Below, piece by piece: positions 1 through 12,374 of a stretch of DNA of 64,000 bases. Origin of the DNA: Astrothelium macrocarpum. Its lineage: Eukaryota; Ascomycota; Dothideomycetes; Trypetheliales; Trypetheliaceae. The position numbers and the translations under genes are program-made. A model generated the notes under the pieces. It was not told the DNA's origin. It did no database searches and worked only from the letters and a program-made list of their open reading frames with translations. The number at the start of each line of letters is the position of its first letter. The first letter of the stretch is position 1. The stretch covers positions 1 through 64,000 of the forward strand of contig JAGEMR010000007.1 of NCBI GenBank assembly GCA_021030915.1, read 5' to 3'.

Positions 1-1034
1 ATTCGGGCTTCAGGAGGTGCTTGATTTGGTGGTGGTGGCCCGTGTCAATTTCGGAACGGAATTTCTCAGCCGAAGAGGCTTGATCAAAAAATCATGCTTT
101 TCACCCCGGTCTTTCAAATTCAGGCCCCCTGCAGGAACCCCACCGTGCAGGCGCCGTCCCTGGTTCTAATCTCCTACCAGAGTTCCCTCGTCTACCTCAC
201 TAAATCTTCCATTGACGTGGTCCTGGAAATGGCAGGAAACCGCACAATAACGTCGACCATCATGCCCACAGTCCTCCTTAACCACTAAAACTTTGTTGAG
301 TTTGGTGAAGCCTGTATGGGGCTATCCAGGCACCCTTTCTGCCTCGACTGTCTTTGCCGAGATGGCAGAGCCATTGCCATTTACATAAGATGATATGTCG
401 ACCGGATTTGCCTTGTCTCGGAAGCATCGTCATTGAGCTAGACTAAAAAAGCTAGCCAGCGACTGACTGAATTGACTGAGCAGTAGCCCTGCCGATAGAT
501 CGTCGTCGCTGTTCCTAGACAACTAAACGCATTGTTGAGGTGTTACAGCGGAGCTAATTTGATAGTCGTCTTTGCTTCAAAATCCCGTATGGTTGAGGAA
601 CTTGGGAAAGCAATCGCTAACAACACGACCTATACCCATTGCAGGGATCAAGCAGTGGGTTGAGTCTTGCAACTCGAATTGTACGAGGATCATTCTCTTA
701 CTAACACGCGCCTTTAAGTCTTCTAGTCATGGGAGAGCTCTTCATCCAGGCTATGATGAGCAGAGACATTCATGCAGAAGGTTAAAATACTGCGAATGGA
801 TTTTTCATCAGGATCATGTTCATCCGAATCAACCCGAGTAGTCAAAGCTAACAAAGCTATGCAAGCCCGTGGAAGACAGCCCGCTCCAGAGAAGTTGAGA
901 GCATCATATTGAACGTTCATGATAAAGACTAATGAATCGAAAGGTATAAGGTAATCAAAACGTTGACAGACGTCCAACTCAATGCAAACGAACTGAAATC
1001 TTTTAGTCCGAATCTCCTAGTCTCCAATCTTTCT
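1..1034. other. Left-edge stretch, no gene recognised
   Basis: I see no reading frame with a recognisable domain. A short open stretch on the minus strand (about bases 1-85) could be the end of an exon cut by the window edge, but it is too short to name. The 3' end of the neighbouring MFS gene lies at 1035, so part of this stretch is its downstream region. Confidence 0.4.
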
Positions 1035-2846
1035 TCACAAAGCGTATCGGAAAGTGATGGCCTTGTCACCTAGATCACTCAGCTCCTCTGGTGTGTAGCC
1101 GGCATGCTCATTGGCTGCTAATTGTCTTTCACGCTTCGCGTTGATACGACGATAGGTGAAGACTTGAATGAATGCAGCAACGATTCCAAGAGAGATGAAC
1201 CCAATTTCCAGTCCATGCCCAAGGATATATCTTGGGGCATCTTTAGCACGGTAAAAATTGGAGGCAGCAGCTAAAATGATCAATCAGTATGGGAGCTTTC
1301 CTAACCGACATGAACTACGACTTACCACCTGCGAAATTGCCAAGTCCAATCTGCATTGCCATTCCGACAGCACGCTTGTGGCTCCCTTCGAGATTGTTAC
1401 CAAGCCAACTGATGTCAGTGGGCAGTGTCGGGTACATCGCACAAGCTGCAATAAAGATTCCGGCATATGTAACGCCAGCACGGCCAGTCGAGATACACAT
1501 AGCAAAGCCTACAAGCTGGACGAAGAGTGCTGCGATGATGAACGGGCTTCGAAGTCTCTTCCGATCAGCAAACCATGCCACTATTACTGTGGTGATAGCG
1601 GCTGCAACATATACTGGAACTGTCAAGAGCTGAGCAGTTGTGCTTGCGTAGCCGAGGTCCTTGATGATTGTAGGCAAGAACAGAGCGACACCGTAAATGG
1701 GACAATTAAAACCCCAATAGACTATGATGTTTACCCAGATCTGCCAGTCTCGAAGAGCAGTCTTGACGTATTTCCATTTGACTTTTTCGATTTGTACTGT
1801 TGTACCAGAATCGTCTATTCTTGGATAATGGTCGTTACTCTGGCCATTATAATATTTGAGCCGGAATAGGATAAATGCTCGTTCTTCTTCTGATAGGAAG
1901 CTTGCTGTGTCAGGAAAATCTTGGACGATAAAATATGCTCCAATAGCAACTACTACTGTCACGATGCCTTCCAGGATAAAGCTGTGAACTGTATCAGCTC
2001 GAGGCCTAATGGTGTGCATCTGGACGAAACGTACATCCATCGCCACCCCGCTAGCCCAGCAATACCGTCCATGAAAGATATACCACTACATTCGTTAGCC
2101 TCTCGAATAACATGCTTTAACGTACAATCATACTATGCGAGCAATCCGCTGAAAGCGCCGGCAATACTTGCCGCGCTGAAGAAGATTGCTAGTCTGACCT
2201 GAACTTCGTATCTCGGGTACCAGGCAGTGAGATAGAATGCGACACCCGGGAAGAGACCTGCTTCGGCAAGACCAAGAAAAAACCGAGCGGCGACCAGGCC
2301 GCTGAAGTTTTGGACGATTCCCATGAGTGTTGTCACAATTCCCCATACCACCATGATAGTTGGAAGCCAGACAGACGGTCGAAATCTTTTGAGCATCATG
2401 TTGCTTGGAACCTGCGATCCTTAGAAAGAGTGTGTCCAGCTTCGAAGCGGAGTACTTACTTCAAAAAGGCAGTATGGGAAGAAGAATGCCGTCAAGGCCC
2501 AATTGTATTGTGAGCCTGTAAGATGAAGGTCTTCTGAAAGCCCCTCAATCTTTGCATTTCCAATATTGGCGCGATCTAGGTACGACAGCAGATACAAAAT
2601 AGTTAACATCGAAAGGATGCGAATATCAATCTTCCGAAGGACCTTCTTGGCGTCCAGATGCGCAAAAGTTTCGAGGGTCACGTTAGAACTGATTGTGGCC
2701 GTATTGAAGCTGCCGGCATCATTGGGTTTTGAGAACTCGTAGTTCTGGCCATGTGTAGCGTGCACAACAGCAGGCCTGTCGTTCGAGCGATCGCTGCTAT
2801 CATCCTGAAGGTCGATTGAGTTATGAAAATTCTCTTTTTCCGCCAT
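1035..2846 (-). CDS. MFS permease, anion:cation symporter (Dal5/Tna1-like) family
   Basis: This is a plasma-membrane 12-helix transporter of the allantoate/nicotinate permease type, expected to import a small organic anion or vitamin with protons. Five exons join in frame on the minus strand: 2846-2460, 2411-2134, 2085-2035, 1981-1326 and 1270-1035, giving 535 aa. The four introns are 48-55 bases with GT...AG ends. The signature 'LSYLDRANIGNAKIEG' follows a hydrophilic N-terminus of about 75 residues. 'AGWRWIFILEG' is restored exactly by splicing at 2035/1981, and 'ARFFLGLAEAGLFPG' marks helices 4-5. The C-terminal tail with 'YTPEELSDLGDKA' is typical of the fungal subfamily. The start is the first ATG before the conserved N-terminus. 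The substrate cannot be read from sequence. It faces a long upstream region and has no obvious pathway partner. Confidence 0.92.
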
Positions 2847-5800
2847 TTTGCAATCGCAGCAATCAAAACATCTCACTTTGAAAAGATAGCCCAAGCGATG
2901 GTGGTAGCTGTTTCTGCTACCGACGAGCAAGCGAATATTTAACGAGAGGGGCAGTTTAAAAAAAGCAAGAAAGTGACGAGTCGACTGGCATCAGACGAGA
3001 ACAATCGGCTGCTACAATGTCGTCTGGCGTGCCTCAGCCTTCGGGGTCGCCGTTTGGGCTGAAATAGTGCATGCTCATCGAATGAGGGTGGTGGGACCAT
3101 TCCGCATTAGGCACAGTTCGGCCGACTCAACTAGAGGGCCATGCACTAATCATGCATTATTCATCCCGTTTAATGGGCGCCCAGTTCGTTCCATTTGGAA
3201 GACACATGAGCCATGCATTATTTATTTTTAAGTGAGGCGTGGTCGGGGCCGTAATGACCAATGCTATGGTCGATACAATTGCCGAACCTATATGCGAAAG
3301 TCTTTACCTAAGGACGGCAGTCATTGAGGCAACAGTGCATTGCTGTTCAAAAAGATGGGTAGCTAAACTTCAGGAAAGTTAGCCTTTACGTCTCTTCACG
3401 TGGCTAGACACGTGCTTTTGCCATAACGGCCCGGCCCGACTTACATTTGTGAGATAAACATTTCGGAGACAAAACTTTAAAGCTAAATATCTTCCCCCTT
3501 GGGCTTCACGAACGGACCAAGACATATCATCTTCTCAGCTTTGTGAACGAAAAGTTCACGTGTTGCAAGGCTGTGTCGATCAAGGAATAAAAATCAACCG
3601 ATTATCATTTTTTGATCGAGTTATGCTGGCGTGACATCCAAGGCGAATGCTGGGCACAAGTGATGCCTACGAGGCTGCGACAGCGAAACTTAAAAAATGA
3701 GCCTCAAGCTTCGAGGCTGAAACCAAAATCCGAGACGGTGAACGGGTACTCTTAATGACAGATCTCCACTCGCAGCACCAGTGCGATCAGTCACTGCCTC
3801 GTTGGCCTCTGTCTCATAGGTTTGCACGCATGTTCTTGGCTCTGGCTTGCTCATGTTATTGAGCAGTTCTGGAACGAGTAAGACAGCAAACAGAATGAAA
3901 GCGTCTCCAGGGGATAAGGGAACCTATAGTGTGCTGAAGGTCCCCAGTGGAATAGCCAGTCCGAGAAAGATGACTATGTCGGGCTTGACTGCAGCATGTA
4001 AAGGACCCACGACCTTCAACAGTCCTGGCAAAGAACCCATAAACCGACATCTTCGCGAAATCGACCCGTTGATTCTGTTGTTGTTTTAACTGTCTTATAA
4101 TAATAGATGCTCTTTGGGAGGCGAATATGTGCACAAAATCCGCAGAGTCGCATGTCGACAATCCGAAGCTTTCTCGATACGCATTACCGGAAGTGCCACG
4201 AGACCCATCTAAACTACCGTGTTATGACAGTCGAACCCACGGGTGTCGACATAATTTGATGAGGCCCAATTATCCGGGTTTGACAAGATAGGTAAGGGGA
4301 TATCGCCAGGAATTTGGTCTTCTCAGCTAATATCGGACGGCAATAGGCACGAATAACCTAGAAAATAATTAATTCCTCCGATAGCAAGGCATTTCTCTAT
4401 ACGAGCGTGGATTTAACCAAGTTATCCGATCAATGTCCTGAAGCGGAGGTCTCTTTTTCAAGTAAAGCTCTTGGCAAGGTATTATGTGGAATCGGGTTCC
4501 CTGGCGGACTGGCGTCTCTCTGTAACGGTTGATAGGTGTTGCTTCTTATCGTAGATTGAAACCCTAAACTGCCACCGTGGAAATCTTCATTGACGCCCGA
4601 AAATCTCGTTATTCACCATGCATACTGATCACCCTTTCCCGGTGTTTTTGGCTGATTTGGTGGGTTTGGTCTGGTTATTGATATCCGTACTTCCAGCCCA
4701 TTCAAAATGCACATGTGTCGGCATAATTGGTTGGCAGTACAGAGCGGACAGCCAGGCAGATGTCCTCGCTCAAGTGTCAATCGGATTTAATTCCCGATGG
4801 ATAGGTTAAATCGATGTTACTGGTCCGTTACGTGGAGCCGTATGAATGCCGTGTACAAAGAAGAACTGGCATTTTGACTCGAGCGAATCAAGAAAATTAG
4901 ACTCTCGGTAATCTGCCACGCAATGACATGCACCACCTGCATCATTAGAATAAGTGATTGCGACTATCTGCATTCCCTTATGAAGGGGGGAGTTCGGCTT
5001 GCGCCGTGAAAACCCTACCAAATGGAGGCCGCGGTAGGGACTGACTTCACATGTTGACCTCGGTCAAGGACCACGCCTGTCTCCACGAACGCAGCAATCC
5101 CAGTGCCAATCCACCGACGGAACGGTATCCACGAGAAATTTGACGAATCAAATGGTGGAATCCAGAACACTACATACAAATGGTAAAATCATTGATCAAT
5201 TCTAAATTGCATCCACAGATACGCGAAGAGGAGTGGTGTGGTTCCCTTCGTTGTCTCTTTCTTCTTCCCTAATTACAGCGCAGAAGTTGACCTGGGTATT
5301 TGATCTTTGACCACTATAATGGCTACAAATCCAAGTCTCTTTGAAATTAGCCTTCACAGTAATTTTCCGGATGCCATGGTGTGTTTCAAATATGAGAGGC
5401 GCGCGCCGTTATGCCACATCTCGATCTCTGGCCTGATGGGAGCATTGAGATCCTTGCGGTCGTAGGATGTGAGGCTAGAGGCTCACAATCAAGGTTCTGC
5501 TTGGTTAGACGCAATCACCCAATATTCCCCCGCAGCTGATATACACGTTAGGGCGGAACTTGGACCATTTAGGTCAGCTATTGTGTAAGATCCGACAGGG
5601 AGTTCTCAACCGCTGCCACTAAACCCAGGCACCGTTGCTCCTCCTTCCACTTTGCTCATCAAAGCCAACCTCGTCACCATCGACCTGGACTTCCTCGGCT
5701 TTTCAACAAATAATTGCGCTACGCTGCACCCTGAGATAATTGAGTGCGCCATGTTTGTACTGCGAAGCCACTGCAGTCCCTGGTAATGCCGAATGGTACA

Positions 5801-6024
5801 AATTTCCATTGACAAGGTACGGGTAAAGTCTTTGTACCAGGCCGATCTCTTATCTCTTGGAGCCGTCCAACATGTGATTGCTCCATGAACAAATACAAGC
5901 TTGCTATGCCGACAGGGAAACCCTGGTACTACGGCGTCCGCGTACCTTAATCAAATAGCTGCACACCTCTCCGTTCAGTGACTTCCTTCTATCAGGAAAT
6001 TCCTCGCCATCGATATCAGTCGCT
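2847..6024. other. Gene-poor intergenic region, 3.2 kb
   Basis: I found no supported gene. Several short open frames (for example 3856-4161 minus and 4618-4809 plus) have no domain, no signal peptide and no plausible splice partner. The part next to the permease contains the direct repeat CATGCATTATT at 3151-3161 and 3212-3222, possibly regulatory. The part before 6025 is the promoter of the small secreted protein. Confidence 0.5.
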
Positions 6025-6362
6025 ATGAAGATTGCTGCGGCACTCGCCTTTCTGGGCGTCTCCGCCTTCGCATCTGCACAGAGTTATCCTGTCAGTCCCA
6101 GCATTCCGAGTATCCCAATATCGTCGATATACTACCCGACCCAACTCAATGCTCGCGCTGCACAACCCATCATTGTCACGGTCAAGACGACGGTAACCCT
6201 TGGACCTGATGGTCAAGCTTTCAAAAGTATGTCATCCCCGTCGTTGTCTTCACTCTAAATGCCCATCCTTGATTAAAGGATATTGTCTTTTTTTGGCTTT
6301 TTTTTACTTGAAGATTATTGAGCTGACTGTTTGCCTCATCAGCCTCATACCGAAAAGCATGA
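6025..6362 (+). CDS. Small secreted protein, cysteine-free
   Basis: The product has no recognised family. The N-terminus 'MKIAAALAFLGVSAFASAQ' is a clear signal peptide with a likely cleavage after ASA. The mature part has Ser/Pro/Ile-rich turns followed by a short beta-like stretch (VTVKTTVTLGPDGQ). Exon 1 is 6025-6226. Its reading continues to a stop at 6258 if unspliced, but a GTATGT donor at 6227 and an acceptor CATCAG ending at 6342, preceded by CTGAC, give a second exon 6343-6362 and a 73-aa protein. The unspliced version would be 77 aa. There are no cysteines, which is unusual for secreted effectors. It stands alone in a gene-poor stretch. Expression evidence is needed to confirm the second exon. 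Confidence 0.55.
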
Positions 6363-6567
6363 GCAAAGCAATCCGAGACAAACGAGTTGTGAATTGGAGT
6401 GTCGCTTTCGAGAAATCATGCATAGGGAGGACCAGACTTAATGGGGACGCCGGCCGTTCATAACACGAGAGGACGCTATAGAACGTTGCTTTTACCACTT
6501 CTATTCGACACTTTCTCCTGGGGATACCCTCAAGGTTTTTGAACTGTAATTACTTTTTTCATGCTAT

Positions 6568-6583
6568 AGAGAGAGAGAGAGAG
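6568..6583. repeat. (AG)n microsatellite
   Basis: There are about eight uninterrupted AG dinucleotides. It is a simple repeat in noncoding DNA. Confidence 0.9.
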
Positions 6584-6770
6584 GAACAATCCTTGTGATT
6601 CTTTGCATATCGCTTCGTGACTTGCTTGACGCATGCTCAAAGTATAATGTGCCTCGGCCTGGACGCTGATGACTTCATAAGCCGGCAGAGGCGTCCCAAG
6701 CGCCGAGTGAACGGTATTCCAATTGCTGACCATGACTCTCCTTGCTTATGCAGAATTTTTTTTTTTTTGG

Positions 6771-6787
6771 GAACGAACGGTTCGTTC
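6771..6787. repeat. Perfect inverted repeat GAACGAAC-G-GTTCGTTC
   Basis: Two 8-base arms are separated by a single base, next to a T-tract. It could be a binding site for a dimeric transcription factor or a chance palindrome. No gene starts close by. Confidence 0.6.
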
Positions 6788-7718
6788 GTCTCTACATCAC
6801 GACTTGTACAATGTTTGAGGATCTGAGTTGGGTTTCATAACCACATTTACTTGCACTTGCCTACTTTTGCATTCGAACTAGACGTTACCGTACGTTCCCG
6901 CTCTTAGTTCCGATCTCAATTGCTAGCCACATTCATTGGCATAGCAATGCAGAAAAGCGGACTTTATGTAGAATTACCAATTCTGCTGTTCGCTCTTTGT
7001 TCGCGCAAGGAGTTTTAGGCGTCGAGTAACTGTCAATAGGTACGCTCCATCAATGTACGAGGCGACAGTCCAACGACCGTATCCCTGTCGTATCTCCTTG
7101 GCAAGATATCTATGAATCGACGAGCCGATGAACCGATTAATGTGGCGGTTGTAGCAATCGGCCTGCAAGCCAATATTTGGCATTTCATACATACTGGGAC
7201 TTGAGACTCATGTTATGAAGCCAATGATATTTGACCACTGGCATAGATTCATTTGAGGCGACTGATTCAGGCCATCTCTTCAAAAAATTTATGGTAGTGG
7301 CCAACATCGCAACGACTAGTGGTCGCATGTTCGACACGTATACATCTAAAGGGCACGGTCGCGTTCGAGACTGATCTTTCCGAGGCTCGATCCTCTTGTG
7401 AGAATATCCAGGACCTAAGCTTAAATTCTTGACCAAGAGAGGTATGGAATTGAATCACTCTTCTGAATCTCGGCATCATCTACTTTGATGACTGGATTAT
7501 TGGAAATCGTATTACTATATTACTAGGCTCTATGGCTATTCTCTATAGCTATTGCGTGCCATAGTGGTTTGGCCGCGAAGGGCTGGTTCAACCAGGCGTC
7601 AGTTGGAGGAGGGCACGTAGCCTTCTGCGACGCTCAATGCATGTAACGATAGTATGCCGAGCTCACGAAGAAACGGGATGAACTATTCTTCACTTGTGCT
7701 GCTCCATTTCATGCATCA

Positions 7719-8361
7719 TTACTGGCTGTAGCGCACAACAAAACTAAGCTTGTAGCCAGGCGAAATCGAACGCATCGAGAACTCTATTAAAAATTAGCAC
7801 TGGGAGTCGCTCAACAAACGGATGTTGTGATCGACTCTACGTACCGTACTCTCTTGGGCGCAGAAAATTTAGTACATGAGCAAAACTTGACAGGGCTTCG
7901 ATTCTTAACGCCATTGTACGGGGCTTGGAGCATAGGTAAACTTCGCAATCAAGATTCCGCAGGGTAGGAAGACAGCTAAGTAGACAACTGGCCAACTCGG
8001 ACTCACTGCAATACTCAATCTCAATAGCTGGGATCGGCAGTAAGCTTTCAGAATCCAGGAATCGTAGGAAGGGCAACATCGAGACGTAACGGGCGAGCGA
8101 GAGCTTGTCGTTGGCTGGTGTTTTAATTGCCGCTCTGGTGAATTGAATGCAAGTAGTCATAAGTTCATCGTGCGTCTGATAGGACGCAAGTAGCAAGCCT
8201 CCTGCGATGCTTCTAGCTTTGAAACGGCCATCCTCCGTTGCAGTCTTGTCGAAGTAGATATCTCGAGGAACGATGTAATCGTATACGTGATCGCGCAGTT
8301 CGCGAGGAAGATCGAGGAAGCGAAAAGAGTTTGCCTGTGTGCTCATGGTGTGATCATGCAT
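7719..8361 (-). CDS. F-box-like small protein
   Basis: The N-terminus 'FRFLDLPRELRDHVYDYIV' matches the degenerate F-box-type start of many short fungal proteins of unknown substrate, in which the motif would contact a Skp1-type adaptor. The rest is helical with Leu-rich blocks (LSLARYVSMLPFLRFL; LASCLLSCLPTLRNLDC). Exon 1 is 8361-7845. Its frame stops at 7837, but a GTACGT donor at 7844 and an AATAG acceptor at 7784 add exon 7783-7719, giving 193 aa. A second in-frame ATG at 8346 precedes the conserved start by fewer residues and is equally possible. It is much shorter than full fungal F-box proteins, so it may be a truncated copy. Function is inferred only from the short motif. Confidence 0.55.
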
Positions 8362-9064
8362 CTTCAATACTGTAGAGGCGACAAAGCGAATTCAGAATCG
8401 TGAAAAGTGTAGAGGCTGAAGTACATGCGAGACAGGCAACAGAAATGGGTGTTTTTCGTTGCCTAGCACCCAATTTGGTAACTCACACCTGCTTCTCACT
8501 TCGGGTGACCAATCAGAACATTGATTGAAAAGTGATTTACCACTTTACTAATCTATTGACAGATCACACAACCAGAGACCGAACGCGATGAGTTCACTGC
8601 TCAAGGTCAGCGTTAGTAAATGGAGTCCGCCAAAACGCATTCGTGGAGTCCCTGGGGTCTGGAAACGGATTTTAGGCTTCAAAGCATGAATCAGTTCACG
8701 AATCAACTGTAGACAAGGCTTTTAATTAGCAACACGCCCCTATCCATGCAAGATAATCCGGATTGATTGCTCGCAGACTCGATGGATTGCCATCTGCGAA
8801 CAGCTAAAACCCTGAAATAAAAGCATATCCCAAATGAAACCGCATTATCATTCACATCGTTCATGACTCTCATAGACACAGGATGCACGTCTATCCCCAG
8901 TCCAGACAACGCCAATTGCGAGCGCCGGGAGACTGGCACCCACAAATAAGTCATCATTCGCCTTGATGATTCGAACAAGACGGAGGGGAGAAAATCAATA
9001 CAGGACGCCAGATCCTATGCACAGCTCTCCCCGTTCTCGGCTCATCCCGAAAATCCCACACTTT
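8362..9064. other. Intergenic stretch, nothing recognised
   Basis: This lies between the start of the F-box-like gene and the 3' end of the Byr4 gene. I see no coding signal and no notable repeat. Confidence 0.5.
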
Positions 9065-11712
9065 CTACCTCATATTCCCCAAATCCCGAATGCTCCACTT
9101 CCACGCCATGTTTTCCTCCAGCTGATCCCTCCTCTCCCCGAACCATCCCTCTGTCCTCTTCCGCCAGAGCAGCTCCTCCTCCCTTTGTCTCCTCATGAAC
9201 TCAGGCCCCACGTCAAACTCCTCGTGCGAGTTGAGTCCCGGACCTGCACTGCGTTCCTCCAAGCCATCATTGATAGCACCCTCCAATCCACTCGTGCTCT
9301 TTTGCCGACTTGCTCGCTCGTCAGGGAGATCATCAAGGCCCTTGAACGGATCATCGTCGTCGTCGCCAGTACCAGATACGGATCCGTTGTCGTCGCGACC
9401 CATCTTCAGCCAGCACATTCGCCGGGGATCAAATACCATGCCGCCAACGACTTGGAAGCCCTGAGTGCCGTGGCTGAGGGGCGCGATGAGTGCAGGTCGC
9501 GGAGGACTTGCAGGGGCTGGGGGCGGTTGTGGTGGTAGAGATACTGGTCTGCCTGATGGCGCTTGCGCGAGATGGGGGTGGGCGTGCGCTAGGTGTTGAA
9601 GGGATGTCATCGAGCGATTGGACTGGTGAGTCTGGAATCCGCCTGTAGAAGGTAGATGCTGAAGACTATGATTTTCATGGGCGTAAGGGTGGTTTGGCGT
9701 GGGCAGTGGATTTGTATGTGTTTCAAACGGATGTAAGGCATTTTCGTTACCTTCCCAGCGTAGTGTGAGGGGATTGTAAGTCATGCCTTTTTCAGCTGTG
9801 AATCAATCGGATTAGTGTCTGCCAATTTTATCAACATCAAAAAAATGGGTTACAAACTTTTTGCGACATGCGCGCCCATTGGTTTGATCAATTGAGGAAG
9901 AATGCCCGGCTTTTTCTTCCGCTGCGCATTGGGGCTTGTATAAGGACTTCTTGCGGCAACCTGCGCCTTCCAGTTGGTGCTCACAGGCATCAAAGGACCT
10001 TCGCCTCTTGGGCGCTGTTGTTGTGGCTGAGGCTTTGCTTCATTGAGACGTTGCTCTCTTGCTATGCGACTTGATGCCGTGTCCCGGGCAAATCTTGGTG
10101 TACATGATGTCGTGGTGTCCAGTTTCATCGACGGCGTCCGTGGTGTGGGAGGCATCGGTGTTGGAGCTGCTGTTCGATCAGGCCCGTTTTGGAGTTTGCT
10201 ATGACTGAGGGCCTGGCGTAGAGGTTTAGCATTTGCTGCGGCTGCCAGCTTTGGTAGGGATGGCTGCTTGACAAATCGGCTTTCTTTTGTGGCAGAGGTC
10301 GGAAGGTCATCAAAGTTTTCAAGCTCGCTGCCATCGCCAAAATTTCGACGCCGAGTGGGTTTGGTCATTGGGCGCTTGACAGAAGCTTCACGTGCAAGTG
10401 CCGAAGGAGCGAGATCTCGCCTGGAAGCTCGACTAGGAGTATCGGGTCCAACCGCGTTTGACATACGGGAATAGGAACGCATTGTTGGAGACTGCGACCG
10501 ATTGGTATCCGAGTCACGTCGAACATGCGACTGAGCTGATCGAGCGTTAATGTTGTGAGACTGAGCGTGAGCATTACCCGCTGGGAGAAACGGTTTAGGA
10601 TGTGCAGCAGGTTGGTTTGTGTACGAATTACGTAGCATGGGCATGGATCTCTTGGATTTCAAGAGCTGAGCACTGGTGGTGGTGGGCTCTGGCCTACGTG
10701 AGCGGGTAGTTGGGTTGATAATTTGACCAACACCTGACTCAAAGACAGGCTCGAGCTTGGCCGAAGATTTTGATGATGATAGAGGCCGTGGTATGCGAGA
10801 AGCGACAGCTTTGTCGGTAAAGGTCAAAGTCGTAGATGCTCCTGGACGCTGTACGGGAGCCGATGATTTTTTATTTTTGTGCTGAATGTTGCGGTGAGAT
10901 TTTAGTTTCTTGGGGTCAAAGGCGTCGTTGTTGCCAATGTCGATATCCGCAAAGAAATCGTCATTAGCGTTGTCTTGGGTTGAAGCCCAAGGCTTCTGGA
11001 GCTTCTTCTGAGGCTCCTGAGCCATTTGCTGAGAAGGATGAAGAGGTGCAGCCTTTTCGGGCTCAGGCTCGGGTTCTGGATCCACGTATTTCCTCTTCTT
11101 CAGTGCTGCTTCAAAATCCAATGGTCCATTGGGTAAGACAAGACCGTCCAGGCCATCTTCCTCGCTCTCTAGTGTCATGCAGCTACCCAGAGAAGGGCTC
11201 ATCGCTGAAACAGATGAGCTACGATTCCGGTTCTCACCCCTTTTGGTTCCGGCAAAGCGAATGCCGAGGCTACCCTCAGCCCATTCGTCAAAGTCGTCGT
11301 CTTCTTCTTCTGCCGCGGGAGTAATGGGTGCTCGAAGATTGCCATTTGAGCGCTTCTTCTTGAGCCTTAGTCCTCCAGACGAAGGCAGTTCCAAATCCTC
11401 TCCCCAATCGTCATCCATTTTTTGCCGGGATTTCTTCTTGCTGAGCTTCTTGATAGATCCACCAAGCAGAGCTGAAGAGGGCACGTTGTTTGGAAGTGGT
11501 ATTCCGGCTTGCTTGGCGTGTGCGATGGCATTTTGGGTAGAAGCATCATCATTCGGTTTCAATAGTACCTGCCAGTCCTCGTCTCCCGCCAGCGATTCCG
11601 AGCGGACAGACATACGCGAAGACAAGGAAGTCGGGGCAGCAGACATGGAATTGGAGAAGAGGTCGCCATGGAAATCCGCGTCGTCGTCCCAGTTTTCGAC
11701 CTCGGTCGCCAT
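9065..11712 (-). CDS. byr4: Byr4-like cytokinesis regulator (septation initiation network)
   Basis: Byr4 is the scaffold half of the two-part GTPase-activating protein (with Cdc16) that restrains Spg1 at the spindle pole body and so controls septation. The N-terminus 'VENWDDDADFHGDLF' followed by 'GDEDWQVLL' and 'IPLPNNVPSSALLGG' is typical of filamentous-fungal Byr4. The middle is long, basic and low-complexity, rich in Ser, Arg and Pro. The C-terminal block 'KGMTYNPLTLRWEGNEN' and 'GFQVVGGMVFDPRRMCWLKM' is the conserved core. Exon 1 is 11712-9858 and exon 2 is 9795-9065, with a 62-base intron (GTTTGT...CACAG), giving 861 aa. The splice restores the KGMTYNP motif across the junction. It is transcribed away from the XRCC4-like gene. 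Confidence 0.88.
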
Positions 11713-12374
11713 GGCGGCGAGCGGAGGCGACGGTCCAGTCGCGCTCGCTCAATGAAAAGACTTGCCGCAGGATGCCGTAGCTATAATCGAAGGGTAAGTT
11801 GGTGGCCGGAGGTGGAAGTTTTGATGGGGTCGAAACTGGGCTGGGAAGGATGCAAAGATGGGAGGTTGGAGGTGCCGGCTCTGAGCTCCTGCCGAGGAAA
11901 GGCCAGTGCGGGCGTCCAAGCGCAACTTCGGCAGCGCCAGCCGCCCTTGGAAGCTCTGACGCGAAACAAACGCGCCTGCAAGCTCTGGCTAAGTCGCAAC
12001 CATCGCACATCCGGAGCCACGATAAGCCCGCGGATGCCGCCAGTCACGCGTTCACCCGTCTTGGCAGCTGCACTAACGCGTCTAATCATCGATTGTACCG
12101 ACAGGTGAAGTCCTGCTGCCTAAGAGCCGCACAGCACACAGATCGTGCATCAGAATTAGTCAAACCTCGATCCTCTGCTAGCCCTGGTTTTGGCTTTGCA
12201 GGATCAGCACAAAAAAGCAACCATATCGGGCCTTTTGCTAACTTACCAGCATAAAGGTACAGGGGCTTACTCATTTTAGAATTCAAAATATAGCTTCTCA
12301 CACCAGGGCTTACCCCGGCTTTACTCCTCCACACCCTTGCATTTAAGGCCTACTCCAAACCTATTCTGACCGGA
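11713..12374. promoter_or_regulatory. Divergent promoter between byr4 and XRCC4-like genes
   Basis: This is 662 bases between two opposite start codons. It must hold both promoters. I could not single out a specific factor site. Confidence 0.5.

Larger units (their letters stand above)
6363..7718. other. Intergenic region with a GA microsatellite and a perfect palindrome
   Basis: No gene is supported. The region contains an (AG)n run near 6568-6583, and a T-tract directly followed by a 17-base palindrome at 6771-6787. Small open frames here show no domain. Confidence 0.5.

Noticed and set aside
1..85. Minus-strand open stretch with protein-like character ('EKFRSEIDTGHHHQIKHLLKPE')
   Set aside because: It looks somewhat coding and could be an exon cut by the window edge, but it is under 30 codons, has no clear splice site and no recognised family.
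3856..4161. 101-codon open frame on the minus strand in the gene-poor region
   Set aside because: No domain, signal peptide or splice partner, and composition resembles random intergenic DNA.
2847..6024. Possible degenerate transposon in the gene-poor stretch
   Set aside because: No reverse transcriptase, transposase, terminal repeats or strong AT bias could be recognised by eye. A translated search could change this.
11129..12254. Several 100-200 codon frames overlapping the 5' end of byr4
   Set aside because: They are antisense or out-of-frame shadows of the GC-rich byr4 exon and its divergent promoter, with no domain content.
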